Below, one piece after another: positions 1 through 8,410 of a DNA stretch of 64,000 nucleotides. The translations under genes and the position numbers were made by a program. Source of the DNA: Lacticaseibacillus hulanensis (GTDB lineage Bacteria > Bacillota > Bacilli > Lactobacillales > Lactobacillaceae); the NCBI RefSeq assembly GCF_004010095.1, contig NZ_RRYD01000002.1, positions 36,772-100,771 on the forward strand, written 5' to 3'. A model generated the notes under the pieces. That model worked only from the letters and a program-made list of their open reading frames with translations. It was not told where the DNA came from and made no database searches. How positions within the stretch are numbered: the first letter of the stretch is position 1; each line of letters opens with the position of its first letter.

Positions 1-1
1 G

Positions 2-109
2 TCGACTAAGATAACCAAATGGACAATTGGCCGCCTAATTTGGCACCACGAATCTTCTATCGATATTGCCCAAATGGTTCGCTCCAGCCAAGAATTCGAC
101 CAAACCTGA
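2..109 (+). CDS. 3' end of an unidentified gene
   Basis: Reading frame 2 is open from the window edge for 35 codons to a TGA at 107-109. It encodes a plausible C-terminus rich in Ile, Trp and His (STKITKWTIGRLIWHHESS and onward). The start lies outside the window and I do not recognise the family. The 90 bases between it and pepS hold a T-rich stretch after a short GCGT/ACGC pairing that could be a weak terminator. The call rests only on the open frame and protein-like composition. Confidence 0.3.
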   Translation, partial: STKITKWTIGRLIWHHESSIDIAQMVRSSQEFDQT

Positions 110-199
110 CCCAAAATGCGTAAACGCTTTTTTAAGTTCATTCTGGGCCCCGCTATGCTAAACTTGAGGTAACCAAAATTCAACTCTGGAGGCATCAAC

Positions 200-1435
200 A
201 TGACATTACCGAACTTCGCCGAGAACCTGAAGAAATACGCCGACCTCGCCGTCGAAACTGGCGTGGCCGTTAAACCCGGCGACACCGTCTACGTGCAGGT
301 CGCAATTGACCAGGCACCACTCGCCCGTCTAATCGTGGCCAGCGCCTACAAGGCCGGAGCCGCTGAGGTTGACGTTCAGTGGACCGACGACACCATCAAG
401 CGCCTTGACCTCGCCAACCTCGATGAGGACCGCCTGACAAGCCAGCCACCATTCGTCGCGGCCCAATACGATTACTGGGTTGCCAAAAACGCCAAGCGCA
501 TCACCATCAAGAGCGATGATCCCGACAACCTGGCGGGCATCGATGCAAAGCGGGTGGCCCAGTACAACGCCGGCCACCAGAAGGCCTACGCCAACTTGAG
601 TAATGCCATTGTCACCAACAAGATCAGCTGGACCATCCTCGCGGCCGCCAGCCCCAAGTGGGCCCAGAAGGTCTTCCCTGACGCAGCGACCCCAGAAGCG
701 GCGCAAGACCAGCTGTGGGATGAAATCTTCAAGACCACGCGTATTTACAACGACAGTCCCGAAGACGCCTGGGCCAAGCACGTGGCCAAGCTGGACGCAA
801 AGGCAACCTGGCTGACAAGCCTGCAGCTGGATGCACTGCACTACACCGCCCCCGGCACCGATTTAACCGTGGGCCTGCCGCAGAACCACATCTGGAAGGC
901 AGCGGGGTCCGAAAATCCGCGCGGTGAGTACTTCATGCCGAACATGCCAACTGAGGAAGTCTTCACGGTGCCGGACCACCACCGCATTGACGGCACGGTC
1001 AGCTCAACCAAGCCCCTGGCCTACGCCGGTAACATCCTTGAAGGCATGCACTTTACCTTCAAGAACGGTGAGGTCATCAGCGGCAAGGCGGACAAGGGCC
1101 AGCAAACCCTCGACGGCCTGCTGGAGATCCGCGGTGCACGTTCCCTCGGCGAGGTGTCCCTTGTTCCGGACCCATCCCCGATTTCACAATCCGGCATCAT
1201 TTTCTTCAACACCCTCTTCGACGAGAATGCCTCCAACCACATGGCACTCGGCGAGGCTTACCCGTTCTGCGTTGAGGGCGGCGTCGAGATGAGCGAAGAG
1301 GAACAGGAAAAAGTTGGCCTGAACCACGCCGACACCCACGTTGACTTCATGATGGGGTCGAACCAGATGGACGTCGACGGCATCACCAAGGATGGCCAGA
1401 TTGTCCCAATCTTCCGCGGCGGTGACTGGGCATAA
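200..1435 (+). CDS. pepS: Aminopeptidase PepS/AmpS, peptidase family M29
   Basis: A 411-aa cytoplasmic metallo-aminopeptidase that removes N-terminal residues from peptides, part of the peptide-utilisation machinery of lactic acid bacteria. Length and sequence fit family M29 along the whole protein. Conserved C-terminal blocks carry the likely metal ligands: a Glu in NMPTEEVFTVPDHHR, an acidic/His block NHMALGEAYPF, and the His/Asp pair in NHADTHVDFMMGS. No signal peptide is seen. GGAGG at about 188-192 precedes the ATG at a normal distance. The HAD phosphatase gene follows after 37 bases on the same strand and may be co-transcribed. Confidence 0.93.
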   Translation: MTLPNFAENLKKYADLAVETGVAVKPGDTVYVQVAIDQAPLARLIVASAYKAGAAEVDVQWTDDTIKRLDLANLDEDRLTSQPPFVAAQYDYWVAKNAKRITIKSDDPDNLAGIDAKRVAQYNAGHQKAYANLSNAIVTNKISWTILAAASPKWAQKVFPDAATPEAAQDQLWDEIFKTTRIYNDSPEDAWAKHVAKLDAKATWLTSLQLDALHYTAPGTDLTVGLPQNHIWKAAGSENPRGEYFMPNMPTEEVFTVPDHHRIDGTVSSTKPLAYAGNILEGMHFTFKNGEVISGKADKGQQTLDGLLEIRGARSLGEVSLVPDPSPISQSGIIFFNTLFDENASNHMALGEAYPFCVEGGVEMSEEEQEKVGLNHADTHVDFMMGSNQMDVDGITKDGQIVPIFRGGDWA

Positions 1436-1472
1436 ATTGCAACAATAATGGCATCAGAAAGGGGTAAAATGT

Positions 1473-2159
1473 TTGACCACTTTGATTTTTGACTTAGATG
1501 ACACCATCCTCGACTTCACTGCGAGCGAGGAGAAGGGCTTGAGCGGCGTGTTCGCGGACTTTGGCATCACTGACAACGAGCAGACGCGCACGACCTACAA
1601 GCGGGTCAACAGCTCCTTGTGGGCAGCGCTGGAACGCGGCGAACTAACGCGGGCGCAGCTGCTCGACATCCGCTTCGAACGGTTTGCGGAGGCAATTCAC
1701 AAACCCGATTTGGACGCCCACGCAGCCGAGAAGGAATACCGGCAGTTCCTGAACAACGGCTTCGATGAGGTGCCAGGGGCAAAGAGCCTGCTGCAACACC
1801 TGCGCGGCGCTGGCTACCGCGTGCTGGCCGGCACCAACGGCAACGCGGCGACGCAACACAACCGCCTCCTGCACAGCCACCTTGGTCCCCTGTTTGACGG
1901 GGTTTATATGTCGGAAGAAATCGGTTACGATAAACCTGACCCAAGATTCTTCGATGCCATCTTCAAGCGTGAACCGCAGATTGACCGCCAAGACACCATC
2001 ATGATTGGCGATGGCCTGAACTCCGACATCCGTGGCGGCGTCAACTATCACCTGCAGACAATCTGGGTGAACCGCAAGCACCAAACCAACCTGACCGAAC
2101 TAACCCCGACCCACGAAGTTAATTCACTAACACAATTGGGCGATTTACTGATTGGCTAA
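1473..2159 (+). CDS. HAD-superfamily hydrolase, YjjG/YfnB-like 5'-nucleotidase type
   Basis: A 228-aa haloacid-dehalogenase-fold phosphatase. Motif I is FDLDDTILDF near the N-terminus (nucleophile Asp plus acid/base Asp). Motif II is the Thr in AGTNGN, and motifs III/IV are the Lys in YDKPDPRFF and the acidic pair in MIGDGLNSDI. The helical cap between motifs I and II fits the YjjG-type group that dephosphorylates (deoxy)nucleoside monophosphates. The substrate is inferred from family only. The start is TTG at 1473, 8 bases after AAAGGGG; the nearby ATG at 1469 opens only a seven-codon frame. It lies just downstream of pepS. Confidence 0.85.
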   Translation: MTTLIFDLDDTILDFTASEEKGLSGVFADFGITDNEQTRTTYKRVNSSLWAALERGELTRAQLLDIRFERFAEAIHKPDLDAHAAEKEYRQFLNNGFDEVPGAKSLLQHLRGAGYRVLAGTNGNAATQHNRLLHSHLGPLFDGVYMSEEIGYDKPDPRFFDAIFKREPQIDRQDTIMIGDGLNSDIRGGVNYHLQTIWVNRKHQTNLTELTPTHEVNSLTQLGDLLIG

Positions 2160-2198
2160 CGCGCACTTCACGGCCGCATTAGCCGGAAAGGACGAATC

Positions 2199-2324
2199 AT
2201 GTACGATAACAAAACAACCATCCTCGGAATCATCACCACTGCCGCAGCGGGCACAGCCGTACTTGCCAGTGGCCTTGCCCTCGCAACGGGCATCATCACC
2301 CTCATTCACGGAACCAAGGGCTAA
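2199..2324 (+). CDS. Small hydrophobic membrane peptide, 41 aa, unknown function
   Basis: A 41-codon frame starting ATG at 2199 behind GGAAAGGA (2184-2191). It encodes a short polar N-terminus (MYDNKTT), one long Ala/Thr/Gly/Ile hydrophobic segment of about 28 residues, and a basic HGTKG tail, so a single-pass membrane miniprotein is predicted. It begins 39 bases after the HAD gene and is followed at once by a strong terminator, which supports it as the last gene of the pepS-HAD unit. I do not recognise the family. A toxin-like or regulatory membrane peptide is possible but unproven. Confidence 0.6.
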   Translation: MYDNKTTILGIITTAAAGTAVLASGLALATGIITLIHGTKG

Positions 2325-2333
2325 CAAGAACTC

Positions 2334-2368
2334 GGGCCGCTGCGCATTTACGCGCGGCGGCCCTTTTT
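2334..2368 (+). terminator. Rho-independent terminator of the pepS-HAD-miniprotein unit
   Basis: GGGCCGC (2334-2340) pairs with GCGGCCC (2357-2363), with further inner pairing, and is followed directly by TTTTT. Confidence 0.85.
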
Positions 2369-2393
2369 GGTTTTCGGAACAATCAGTGCAGAC

Positions 2394-2443
2394 AAAAAAG
2401 GCATCCCCGCAAGGCCAATGTGCCGTGCCGGAATGCCTTTTTG
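2394..2443 (-). terminator. Terminator after metI
   Basis: Read on the minus strand, a GGCATTCC arm pairs with GGGGATGCC and is followed by a T run (A run at 2394-2399). It lies just after the metI stop. Confidence 0.75.
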
Positions 2444-2451
2444 CTTACTTG

Positions 2452-3138
2452 TTAATGGTGCGTCTTGCGGGCAAAGAAATCGCCGATGAATTGAACAATG
2501 AACACCATGATCAGGATGAAGATCAGGCTGACCCAGATGACGTCGTTCTCGTAGCGCAGGTACCCGGTATTGATGGCCAGGTTCCCGAGACCACCACCAC
2601 CAATGACACCGGCCATCGCGGTCAGACCGATGATACTGATAATCGTCAGGACGGACACGCGGATCAGCTCGGACAGTCCTTCACGCAGATACACCCGAAA
2701 GACAATGCCGAGGGGTGAAACACCCATGGCCTGGGCCGCTTCAATGACGCCGGCATCAACGGTCAGCAGGGCGTTTTGCACCTGCCGTGCGTAAAATGGA
2801 GCCGTCCCCACAACCAGGGGCACGAGCGCGGCGGTTGGGCCAATCCCCGTGTGCACAATCAGGCGCGTGAAGTTGTTCAACGCCGCCAACAGGATGATGA
2901 ACGGAATCGACCGGAAAATGTTAACCAGCTTGTCCAGCACGCTGTAAAATGGCCGGTTTTCGAGCAATCCGTGTTCGTCGGTCAAGAGCAATAAGATGCC
3001 GACGAACAGGCCGATGATTCCAGCCACGATGGTTGTCCACACCGTCATGTAAATGGTCTGGTTGATGGCCTCAACCACCCCACCGTCACCATTCCAAAGC
3101 GGAACAACGTTAGGGAAGAATTTTTCAATAATATTCAT
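2452..3138 (-). CDS. metI: Methionine ABC transporter permease MetI
   Basis: A 228-aa integral membrane permease of the MetNIQ methionine importer, with about five hydrophobic segments. The cytoplasmic coupling loop carries the EAA-type signature EAAQAMGVSPLGIVFRVYLRE. The C-terminal part contains the conserved stretch GVIGGGGLGNLAINTGY, typical of D/L-methionine permeases. The ATG follows the metN stop by one base, so the two are translationally coupled. Order on the transcript is metQ-metN-metI. Confidence 0.93.
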   Translation of the reverse strand: MNIIEKFFPNVVPLWNGDGGVVEAINQTIYMTVWTTIVAGIIGLFVGILLLLTDEHGLLENRPFYSVLDKLVNIFRSIPFIILLAALNNFTRLIVHTGIGPTAALVPLVVGTAPFYARQVQNALLTVDAGVIEAAQAMGVSPLGIVFRVYLREGLSELIRVSVLTIISIIGLTAMAGVIGGGGLGNLAINTGYLRYENDVIWVSLIFILIMVFIVQFIGDFFARKTHH

Positions 3139-3139
3139 G

Positions 3140-4198
3140 TTAATCCTCCTCCGCTGCTAATTTGACGTTCGTCACCGTGACGTCGCCGGCCTTCAGGTAC
3201 GCGAGGGCCTTGTCGATATCGTCCGCCTCACCATTCAGCACCACAATCAGGTTCCCGAATGGCGTGTTCTGCAGGCTCTGAATGTCCCCGAACAAAATGT
3301 TGGCGGTGACGTTGTACTCCCGATAGAGCGTGGCGATGAGCGGCTGGTCGGTGCTGGCGCCAACGTAGGTCAGGCGCACCAGGCGCTCCTTGGGCCCAAG
3401 GCTCTGCACGGCGGGCTGCTTGCTGATAGCCTTCAGGGTGGCGTCCAGTTGCATCGTCGTGTCGATGAAGTCCTTGGTCAGCTGCTGCTGCGGGTGCGCG
3501 AAGATTTCGAGCAAACTGCCGCGTTCAATTACGGCACCTGCGTCCATCACGGCGACCCGGCTGCAAATCTGCTTCACGGCTTCCATCTGGTGAGTGATCA
3601 AAACGATGGTCAGTCCCAGCTTCTCGTTCAGCGACTTCAGCAATTCCAGAATTGATGAGGTCGTCTTCGGGTCCAGCGCGCTGGTTGCTTCATCGGAAAT
3701 GAGCACCTCGGGATCTGACGCAAGCGCACGGGCAATCCCGACACGCTGCTTTTGGCCCCCAGACAATTCAGCCGGAAACGCGTTCGCCCGCTCGGACAGG
3801 CCAACTAATTCGAGCAAATCGCTAACCTTCTTGTTGATTTCGTCCTTGGGCATGGTGCCACGCAGCGGGAACGCCACGTTATCGGCAATCGTCCGGCTTG
3901 CCATCAGGTTGAAATGCTGGAAAATCATGCCGATCTTCCGCCGCTTCTGCCGCAACTCCTTGGCCGAAAGCTTCATCATGTCATCGCCAAGAACGGTGAC
4001 GCTACCACTAGTTGGCCGCTGCAACAGGTTAATCAGGCGCACCAGCGTGGACTTCCCAGCACCGGAGTACCCGACAATCCCGTAAATGTCGCCCCGATTA
4101 ACGCTCAGCGAAACGTGGTTTACCGCGTGGACGGCCTTCTTTTTCTTTTCTTTGAAGACGACGTCAACGTCGTCGAAAATGACTACTTCTTCGCTCAT
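3140..4198 (-). CDS. metN: Methionine ABC transporter ATP-binding protein MetN
   Basis: A 352-aa ATPase of the methionine importer. Walker A is GYSGAGKST (about residues 43-51), the ABC signature [15 protein letters not shown] comes next, and Walker B is [12 protein letters not shown]. The last roughly 90 residues match the regulatory NIL/ACT-like domain that in MetN binds methionine and trans-inhibits transport (family knowledge). RBS AGGAGG precedes the ATG. Between it and metQ lie a leader hairpin (about 4322-4353) and the four-copy stem-loop array, so metNI may also have its own promoter. Confidence 0.94.
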   Translation of the reverse strand: MSEEVVIFDDVDVVFKEKKKKAVHAVNHVSLSVNRGDIYGIVGYSGAGKSTLVRLINLLQRPTSGSVTVLGDDMMKLSAKELRQKRRKIGMIFQHFNLMASRTIADNVAFPLRGTMPKDEINKKVSDLLELVGLSERANAFPAELSGGQKQRVGIARALASDPEVLISDEATSALDPKTTSSILELLKSLNEKLGLTIVLITHQMEAVKQICSRVAVMDAGAVIERGSLLEIFAHPQQQLTKDFIDTTMQLDATLKAISKQPAVQSLGPKERLVRLTYVGASTDQPLIATLYREYNVTANILFGDIQSLQNTPFGNLIVVLNGEADDIDKALAYLKAGDVTVTNVKLAAEED

Positions 4199-4472
4199 TG
4201 TTCCTCCTGAGGGTTGGTGGCAGTGTTGCTGGTGACAGCAGCCGCCCCAACCGGACTCTATTTATTCGTGCCTAACCCTAACTAATTAGTAAAGCGCTAA
4301 CTTAGCCCTGACACCAACATCGGGCCTACCCGAAATGGATAAGCCCGATGCGATATCGTCAATGCATATTTTACCACTAACGGCGAATAACTTGCGAATT
4401 TTTGAAGGGCTATTTGCGGAAAGGGGTGAATGTGTTAGAAAGTGGTTTCTGGCTGGACGAGTAAGCTCGTCC
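4199..4472. other. Intergenic leader of metNI
   Basis: No gene is seen. On the minus strand it contains TAAAAT (possible -10), a stable hairpin with arms CATCGGGC and GCCCGATG (about 4322-4353) and the metN RBS. A 7-bp inverted repeat GGACGAG/CTCGTCC (4455-4472) lies at the edge of the repeat array. Confidence 0.5.
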
Positions 4473-4980
4473 TAGTCGTGCTCCGCCGCCTAGAAGTCTG
4501 CGGTTAACCACAAGCTAACTACGATTGGCAAAGTGCGCCAATCATAGTTACCTTGCCGTTAATCCTCAGCTTCTGAACAGGCGATTACGCAACCTTGCCC
4601 TAGTCGTGCTCCGCCGCCTAGAAGTCTGCGGTTAACCTCAAGCTGTCCGTGATTGGCAAAGTGCGCCAATCATATCTAACTTGCCGTTAATCCTCAACTT
4701 CTGAACAGGCGGCTGCGCAACCTTACCCTAGTCGTGCTCCGCCGCCTAGAAGTCTGCGGTTAACCTCAAGCTGTCCATGATTGGCAAAGTGCGCCAATCA
4801 CGGCCACCTTGTCGTTAATCCTCAGCTTCTGTTCAGGCGGCTGCGCAACCTCTTCTTAGTCGTGCTCCGCCGCCTAGAAGTCTGCGGTTAACCTCAAGCT
4901 GTCCATGATTGGCAAAGTGCGCCAATCACGGCCACCTTGCCGTTAATCCTCAACTTCTGAACAGGCGGCTGCGCACTGTG
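4473..4980. repeat. Four tandem 128-bp stem-loop repeats between metQ and metN
   Basis: Copies start at 4473, 4601, 4729 and 4857, an exact 128-bp period; the last copy is 124 bp and stops 5 bases before the metQ stop codon. Each unit begins TAGTCGTGCTCCGCCGCCT and ends near AGGCGGCTGCGCA. Each can fold into one long imperfect hairpin. Outer arms are GCCGCCT/AGGCGGC and AGAAGT/ACTTCT, middle arms are GGTTAAC/GTTAATCC (one bulge) and CAAG/CTTG, and the inner stem is TGATTGGC/GCCAATCA around loop AAAGTGC. Copy 1 has a different inner extension (TAACTA/TAGTTA) that still pairs. Related single copies occur at 22213-22335 and 10954-11125. Confidence 0.9.
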
Positions 4981-4985
4981 TTTAT

Positions 4986-5813
4986 TTAGAACTTCGCGTC
5001 CCAAGCCGCAATCGTTGAACCGTCGTAAATCTTCTTGATCTGCTTCTTGGTAGCGTCGGTCTGGTATGCCTTGACAATCTTCTTGTAAACAGCCTTGTTC
5101 TTTTCGCTCTTCTTGGCAACGATGATGTTGATCCATGGCTTGCTTGCCTTGTTGATCTTTTCAACGTACAGAGCGTCATCTGGGTCGAGCTTTGCGTTCA
5201 GGGCCATGTCGTTGTTAACAACAGCCGCGTCGGCGGAGCTCAGGGAACGTGCTGTCTGTGAAGCGTCAACTGGGGTGAACTTCAGATTCTTTGGGTTGCT
5301 CTTGATGTCACGGGTTGTTGGTTCTGCCTTGTTGCCGTTCAGGTTGATGATGCCGGCGGTCTGGAGCAGAATCAGTGCGCGGCCTTCGTTGGTTGGGTCG
5401 TTAGGAACAGCAACCGTTGCACCCTGCTTGAGCTGGCTGAGCTTCTTAATCTTGTTGGAGTAAACGCGCAGTGGGCCGATGTAGGTGCGGCCGATAACTG
5501 CGAGGCTGTTGTCCTTGTTGGACTTTTCCCAGTTGTTGAAGAAGTCGTAGTGCTGGATTGCGTTCAGGTCAAGGTCACCATCAACAACGGCCTGGTTAAC
5601 CTTGTTGTAGTCGGTGAACTGAACAAGCTTCAAGTTGATGTTCTGCTTCTTGAGACGCTGAGCAACTGGCTTCCAAACGTCAGCGTCGGAACCGATAACC
5701 CCAAGCTTAACGGTGGTTTCCTTGCTGGTCTTGGAGCTGCTGTTACCACATGCTGCGAGCGTCAATGGAATAAGCAATGCTGCGGCTGCGAGTGAAATAA
5801 TCTTTTTCTTCAT
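4986..5813 (-). CDS. metQ: Methionine ABC transporter substrate-binding lipoprotein MetQ
   Basis: A 275-aa lipoprotein that captures methionine outside the membrane and delivers it to MetNI. The N-terminus MKKKIISLAAAALLIPLTLAACGNSS is a lipoprotein signal with lipobox LAAC. The mature part matches the NlpA/MetQ family (LGVIGSDADVW, DLDLNAIQHYDF, VAVPNDPTNEGRALILLQ). GGAGG lies 9 bases before the ATG. A T-box leader precedes it, and the hairpin array follows its stop within 5 bases. Confidence 0.95.
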   Translation of the reverse strand: MKKKIISLAAAALLIPLTLAACGNSSSKTSKETTVKLGVIGSDADVWKPVAQRLKKQNINLKLVQFTDYNKVNQAVVDGDLDLNAIQHYDFFNNWEKSNKDNSLAVIGRTYIGPLRVYSNKIKKLSQLKQGATVAVPNDPTNEGRALILLQTAGIINLNGNKAEPTTRDIKSNPKNLKFTPVDASQTARSLSSADAAVVNNDMALNAKLDPDDALYVEKINKASKPWINIIVAKKSEKNKAVYKKIVKAYQTDATKKQIKKIYDGSTIAAWDAKF

Positions 5814-5896
5814 AATGTATATCCTCCAAATTGTGTGTGGGCTTTTTTAGGTAAACGATAAATCGAAGTTGTGGAAGTAGATACTGCAATGGCAAT

Positions 5897-6165
5897 AAAA
5901 AAATTCGCCCCTAACCAAAGTTAGAAGCGAATTAACGCGGTACCATTCTAAGTCGTCCCTGCTGCAGTCAGGGACCTCACTAACGGGTCAAACAACCCGT
6001 GTGCACTTTAATGGATGCCAGCCATTGCAGCCTTACCCGGAGGTTCGGTGCACCGATCAGTAGGCCATTTTTGAACCACCGTACCTCCCCGTTTTCACCA
6101 TCCGGGGTCTCTGTTAAGGTCGTGTTAGTTCGCTCTCCCACGTCTTCGTTTATCGTCTTATCAAT
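5897..6165 (-). promoter_or_regulatory. T-box riboswitch leader upstream of metQ (probably tRNA-Met)
   Basis: On the minus strand the leader contains the T-box core AGAATGGTACCGCG (complement of 5936-5949), which pairs with the tRNA acceptor end. It is followed by a terminator with arms AATTCGC/GCGAATT and a T7 run (complement of 5897-5934). Upstream sequence of about 200 bases folds into stem I-like hairpins. A candidate AUG specifier is complementary to 6065-6067. T-box control of methionine transport is established in Lactobacillales; the exact specifier position is inference. Confidence 0.88.
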
Positions 6166-6171
6166 GACTGT

Positions 6172-6200
6172 ATGATAACCACATTTTTCCTGAGTGTCAA
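6172..6200 (-). promoter_or_regulatory. Sigma-A promoter of the metQNI T-box transcript
   Basis: Minus strand: TTGACA (complement of 6195-6200), a 17-base spacer, then TATCAT (complement of 6172-6177), placed right before the T-box leader. Confidence 0.8.
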
Positions 6201-6434
6201 CACTATTTATCATCAAAAACCTCTGATTCAAAATTATTTTGCCATTTTCCTGCAGTCCGCAACCACTGGTATATTCGGCCAATCGCCGCCGCAACGGTGA
6301 AAATCGCAATTAGTTAACAATTTGGTTTGGATTAAAAAAGTGGCCGATTTTCTGACAAAATTTCAGTTTGGATTCCTGTAATCCGTTTTCAAGAACCTGT
6401 ATAATAATCTTATCGCATAATTTGGAGGTTCGTC

Positions 6435-6854
6435 ATGGAAATCACAGACGTCAATTCACTGCTCAGTGCGCTCACGACCGGAGAACCAGAATTCAATGTC
6501 ACCGGTACAGCGGCGGAACTGGTCAGCTCGGTGCTGATGCTCCGAAACAAAACGTATTCGCCATTCATGCAGATGACCGGCGCAATTGAAGGCGTCCTCG
6601 GCAACCTGCTCAATCACGACTTCTCGAGCAAGGTGGGCACCCAGGCAGGAACCCTGGTCCAGCTTTCCCCGGCGCAGCAGCAGCGTTTCGGCATCACGCC
6701 GGACAACGCCCTGGTCCTGGTGCGCACGGCCAATGACAACTACGAAATCACACCAAACGGGAGTGAATTCACCTTCACAATCATCAGTCCGAAAAGCGCC
6801 AAGCCAAAAGCAAAGACGCCTGATCAGTATGCAAAGTATTTGAACAAGCAATAA
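6435..6854 (+). CDS. Conserved hypothetical protein, 139 aa
   Basis: A soluble-looking 139-aa protein with no signal peptide and no clear membrane segment. I do not recognise the family. The first 75 residues are mixed helical (MEITDVNSLLSALTTGEPEF, then a GAIEGVLGNLL stretch), and the C-terminus is Lys/Pro-rich (SAKPKAKTPDQYAKYLNKQ). GGAGG at about 6424 sits well before the ATG at 6435. A TATAAT-like -10 lies about 30 bases upstream (near 6399). It stands alone, diverging from metQ and converging on rodA, with a shared terminator. Confidence 0.75.
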   Translation: MEITDVNSLLSALTTGEPEFNVTGTAAELVSSVLMLRNKTYSPFMQMTGAIEGVLGNLLNHDFSSKVGTQAGTLVQLSPAQQQRFGITPDNALVLVRTANDNYEITPNGSEFTFTIISPKSAKPKAKTPDQYAKYLNKQ

Positions 6855-6965
6855 TTAACGCGACTGCTGCCCTGTCATTGCGGTTGTAGTACCCTTTTTT
6901 GCAAACTCAATCGACTGTGCTTTCTACCTTTAACGAATCAATCAACATATTCGCTCTGCCAGCCC

Positions 6966-7004
6966 AAAATGGCCGTCCACATCAATTGCGGACGGCCATT
7001 TTTT
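6966..7004. terminator. Bidirectional terminator between the 139-aa gene and rodA
   Basis: GGCCGTCC (6971-6978) pairs with GGACGGCC (6990-6997), flanked by AAAAT on the left and ATTTTTT on the right, so it can act in both directions. Confidence 0.85.
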
Positions 7005-7047
7005 GAATCAGTTTTAAATTGTCTTACCCGAAAAAGCAGCGAACCCG

Positions 7048-8283
7048 CTACCTTTCCACCAAATCGGAACCCTGGCCCGAGCCCGAGAACTCTTCGGTCT
7101 GGCTGAACATGTAGCTCTGGTGGTGGTACCGCATCGACAGCACCATCCCCACCGAGAACAGGTTGGCCAGCAGGAACGAACCCCCCTGACTAACGAACGG
7201 CAGCGGAATCCCGGTCAGTGGCAGCACCCCGATGTTCATCCCCACGTTTTCCAGCACGTGGAAGAGGATCATCATGATGACACCCGTGGAAATGTACGCG
7301 TAAAACTCGTTCTTCGTGTCGAAGGTAACCCGAATCATTTGGTATATCAGCAGGAAGTACAGCAAAATCAAAATGCCGGCGCCGATAAACCCAAACGTTT
7401 CGCCGATAACGGAGAAAATCATGTCGGATTCCTGCACGGGCACGACCACGTTGAGGTTGCCGAACCCGGTCCCGGTCATCCGGCCGGAACCAATGGCCTT
7501 CATCGCCTGCCAAATCTGGTAGGAGTTACCATCAGTGGCTCCCGAGGGGTTCAGCCACGACTGAATCCGGGCAAACTGGTACGCCTGGAACCCAAAGTGC
7601 TCCAGCAGCTTTTGCCCCCAGTCGGTCACGGCCAGGTACAGCGCCGAACCACCAATGGCAATCGCGCCCCCACCAATTGGGGCAATGATGCGCCAGGTGA
7701 CCCCGGAAACCAGGACAACCCCGGAGAAAATCGCGAGGAAGACCAGCGTGGTCCCAAGGTCATGCTGAGCAATCAGCAAAACCGCAACGGGCAGCGTCCA
7801 CAGCCCCATTTTGCCAATCAATACCCAGTCGTTATGGAAATTGTGGGTGAACTGCGAGTTGTGCAGGGTGACGACCCGGCTGAGCATGAGAATGTACGCC
7901 GGCTTCATAACCTCACTGGGTTGGAACGTGATTGGTCCAAGCTTGAACCAGGATTTGGCCCCCGTGCTCGCGGCGGTTCCCCGGTCGTAGAAAATTAACA
8001 CGGCAACCAGCAGGAAAATCCCCAGTCCGTACAGAATCGGCGCAATCCGCCACAACTGCTCCGCGTCAAAGCGCATGATGAAGATGACCCCAATCCCACC
8101 GATAACGTACCACACAACCTGCATGACCACCGCTTTAACCGCGGCAGCCTGCGACCCGTCGTTCTTGGTGGCCATGTAGATGGCACCCATCCCAATCAGC
8201 CCAAGGAGCATAATCGTCAGCAAAATCCCGTAATCGATGCGATCCTGCTGCGGTGCTTCGTTCTTGCCTTCTTGTCTATTCAA
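7048..8283 (-). CDS. rodA: SEDS-family rod-shape peptidoglycan polymerase RodA/FtsW
   Basis: A 411-aa polytopic membrane protein of the SEDS family that polymerises lipid II during wall elongation. About ten hydrophobic segments are visible. Typical motifs include AQHDLGTTLVFLAIF, the loop KAIGSGRMTGTGFGNLN, DMIFSVIGETFGFIG and the C-terminal PLPFVSQGGSFLLANLFSVG. I place the start at TTG (complement of 8281-8283), preceded by AAAGGA at a 9-base spacing; the longer frame to 8361 lacks a good RBS. It lies downstream of mbl, epuA, yidD and the DUF2969 gene, so it belongs to an elongation gene cluster. Confidence 0.9.
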   Translation of the reverse strand: MNRQEGKNEAPQQDRIDYGILLTIMLLGLIGMGAIYMATKNDGSQAAAVKAVVMQVVWYVIGGIGVIFIMRFDAEQLWRIAPILYGLGIFLLVAVLIFYDRGTAASTGAKSWFKLGPITFQPSEVMKPAYILMLSRVVTLHNSQFTHNFHNDWVLIGKMGLWTLPVAVLLIAQHDLGTTLVFLAIFSGVVLVSGVTWRIIAPIGGGAIAIGGSALYLAVTDWGQKLLEHFGFQAYQFARIQSWLNPSGATDGNSYQIWQAMKAIGSGRMTGTGFGNLNVVVPVQESDMIFSVIGETFGFIGAGILILLYFLLIYQMIRVTFDTKNEFYAYISTGVIMMILFHVLENVGMNIGVLPLTGIPLPFVSQGGSFLLANLFSVGMVLSMRYHHQSYMFSQTEEFSGSGQGSDLVER

Positions 8284-8375
8284 GTGCCCACATCCTTTTA
8301 CGTCCATTAGCACAATTCCTAATGGGCTTAAATCTTCGCCGCAACCTAATAATCGCGGCACTTACATGTCTAGTT

Positions 8376-8408
8376 AAAGAGGTGGTTACCTGGGGTAACC
8401 ACCTCTTT
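8376..8408 (-). terminator. Stem-loop between the DUF2969 gene and rodA
   Basis: A perfect 14-bp hairpin: AAAGAGGTGGTTACC (8376-8390) against its complement at 8395-8408. It lacks a long T run, so it may be a weak terminator or a processing/stability element. Confidence 0.45.
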
Positions 8409-8410
8409 GT

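Noticed and set aside
4473..4980. CRISPR array
   Set aside because: The period is regular, but the whole 128-bp unit is repeated; there are no unique spacers and no cas genes.
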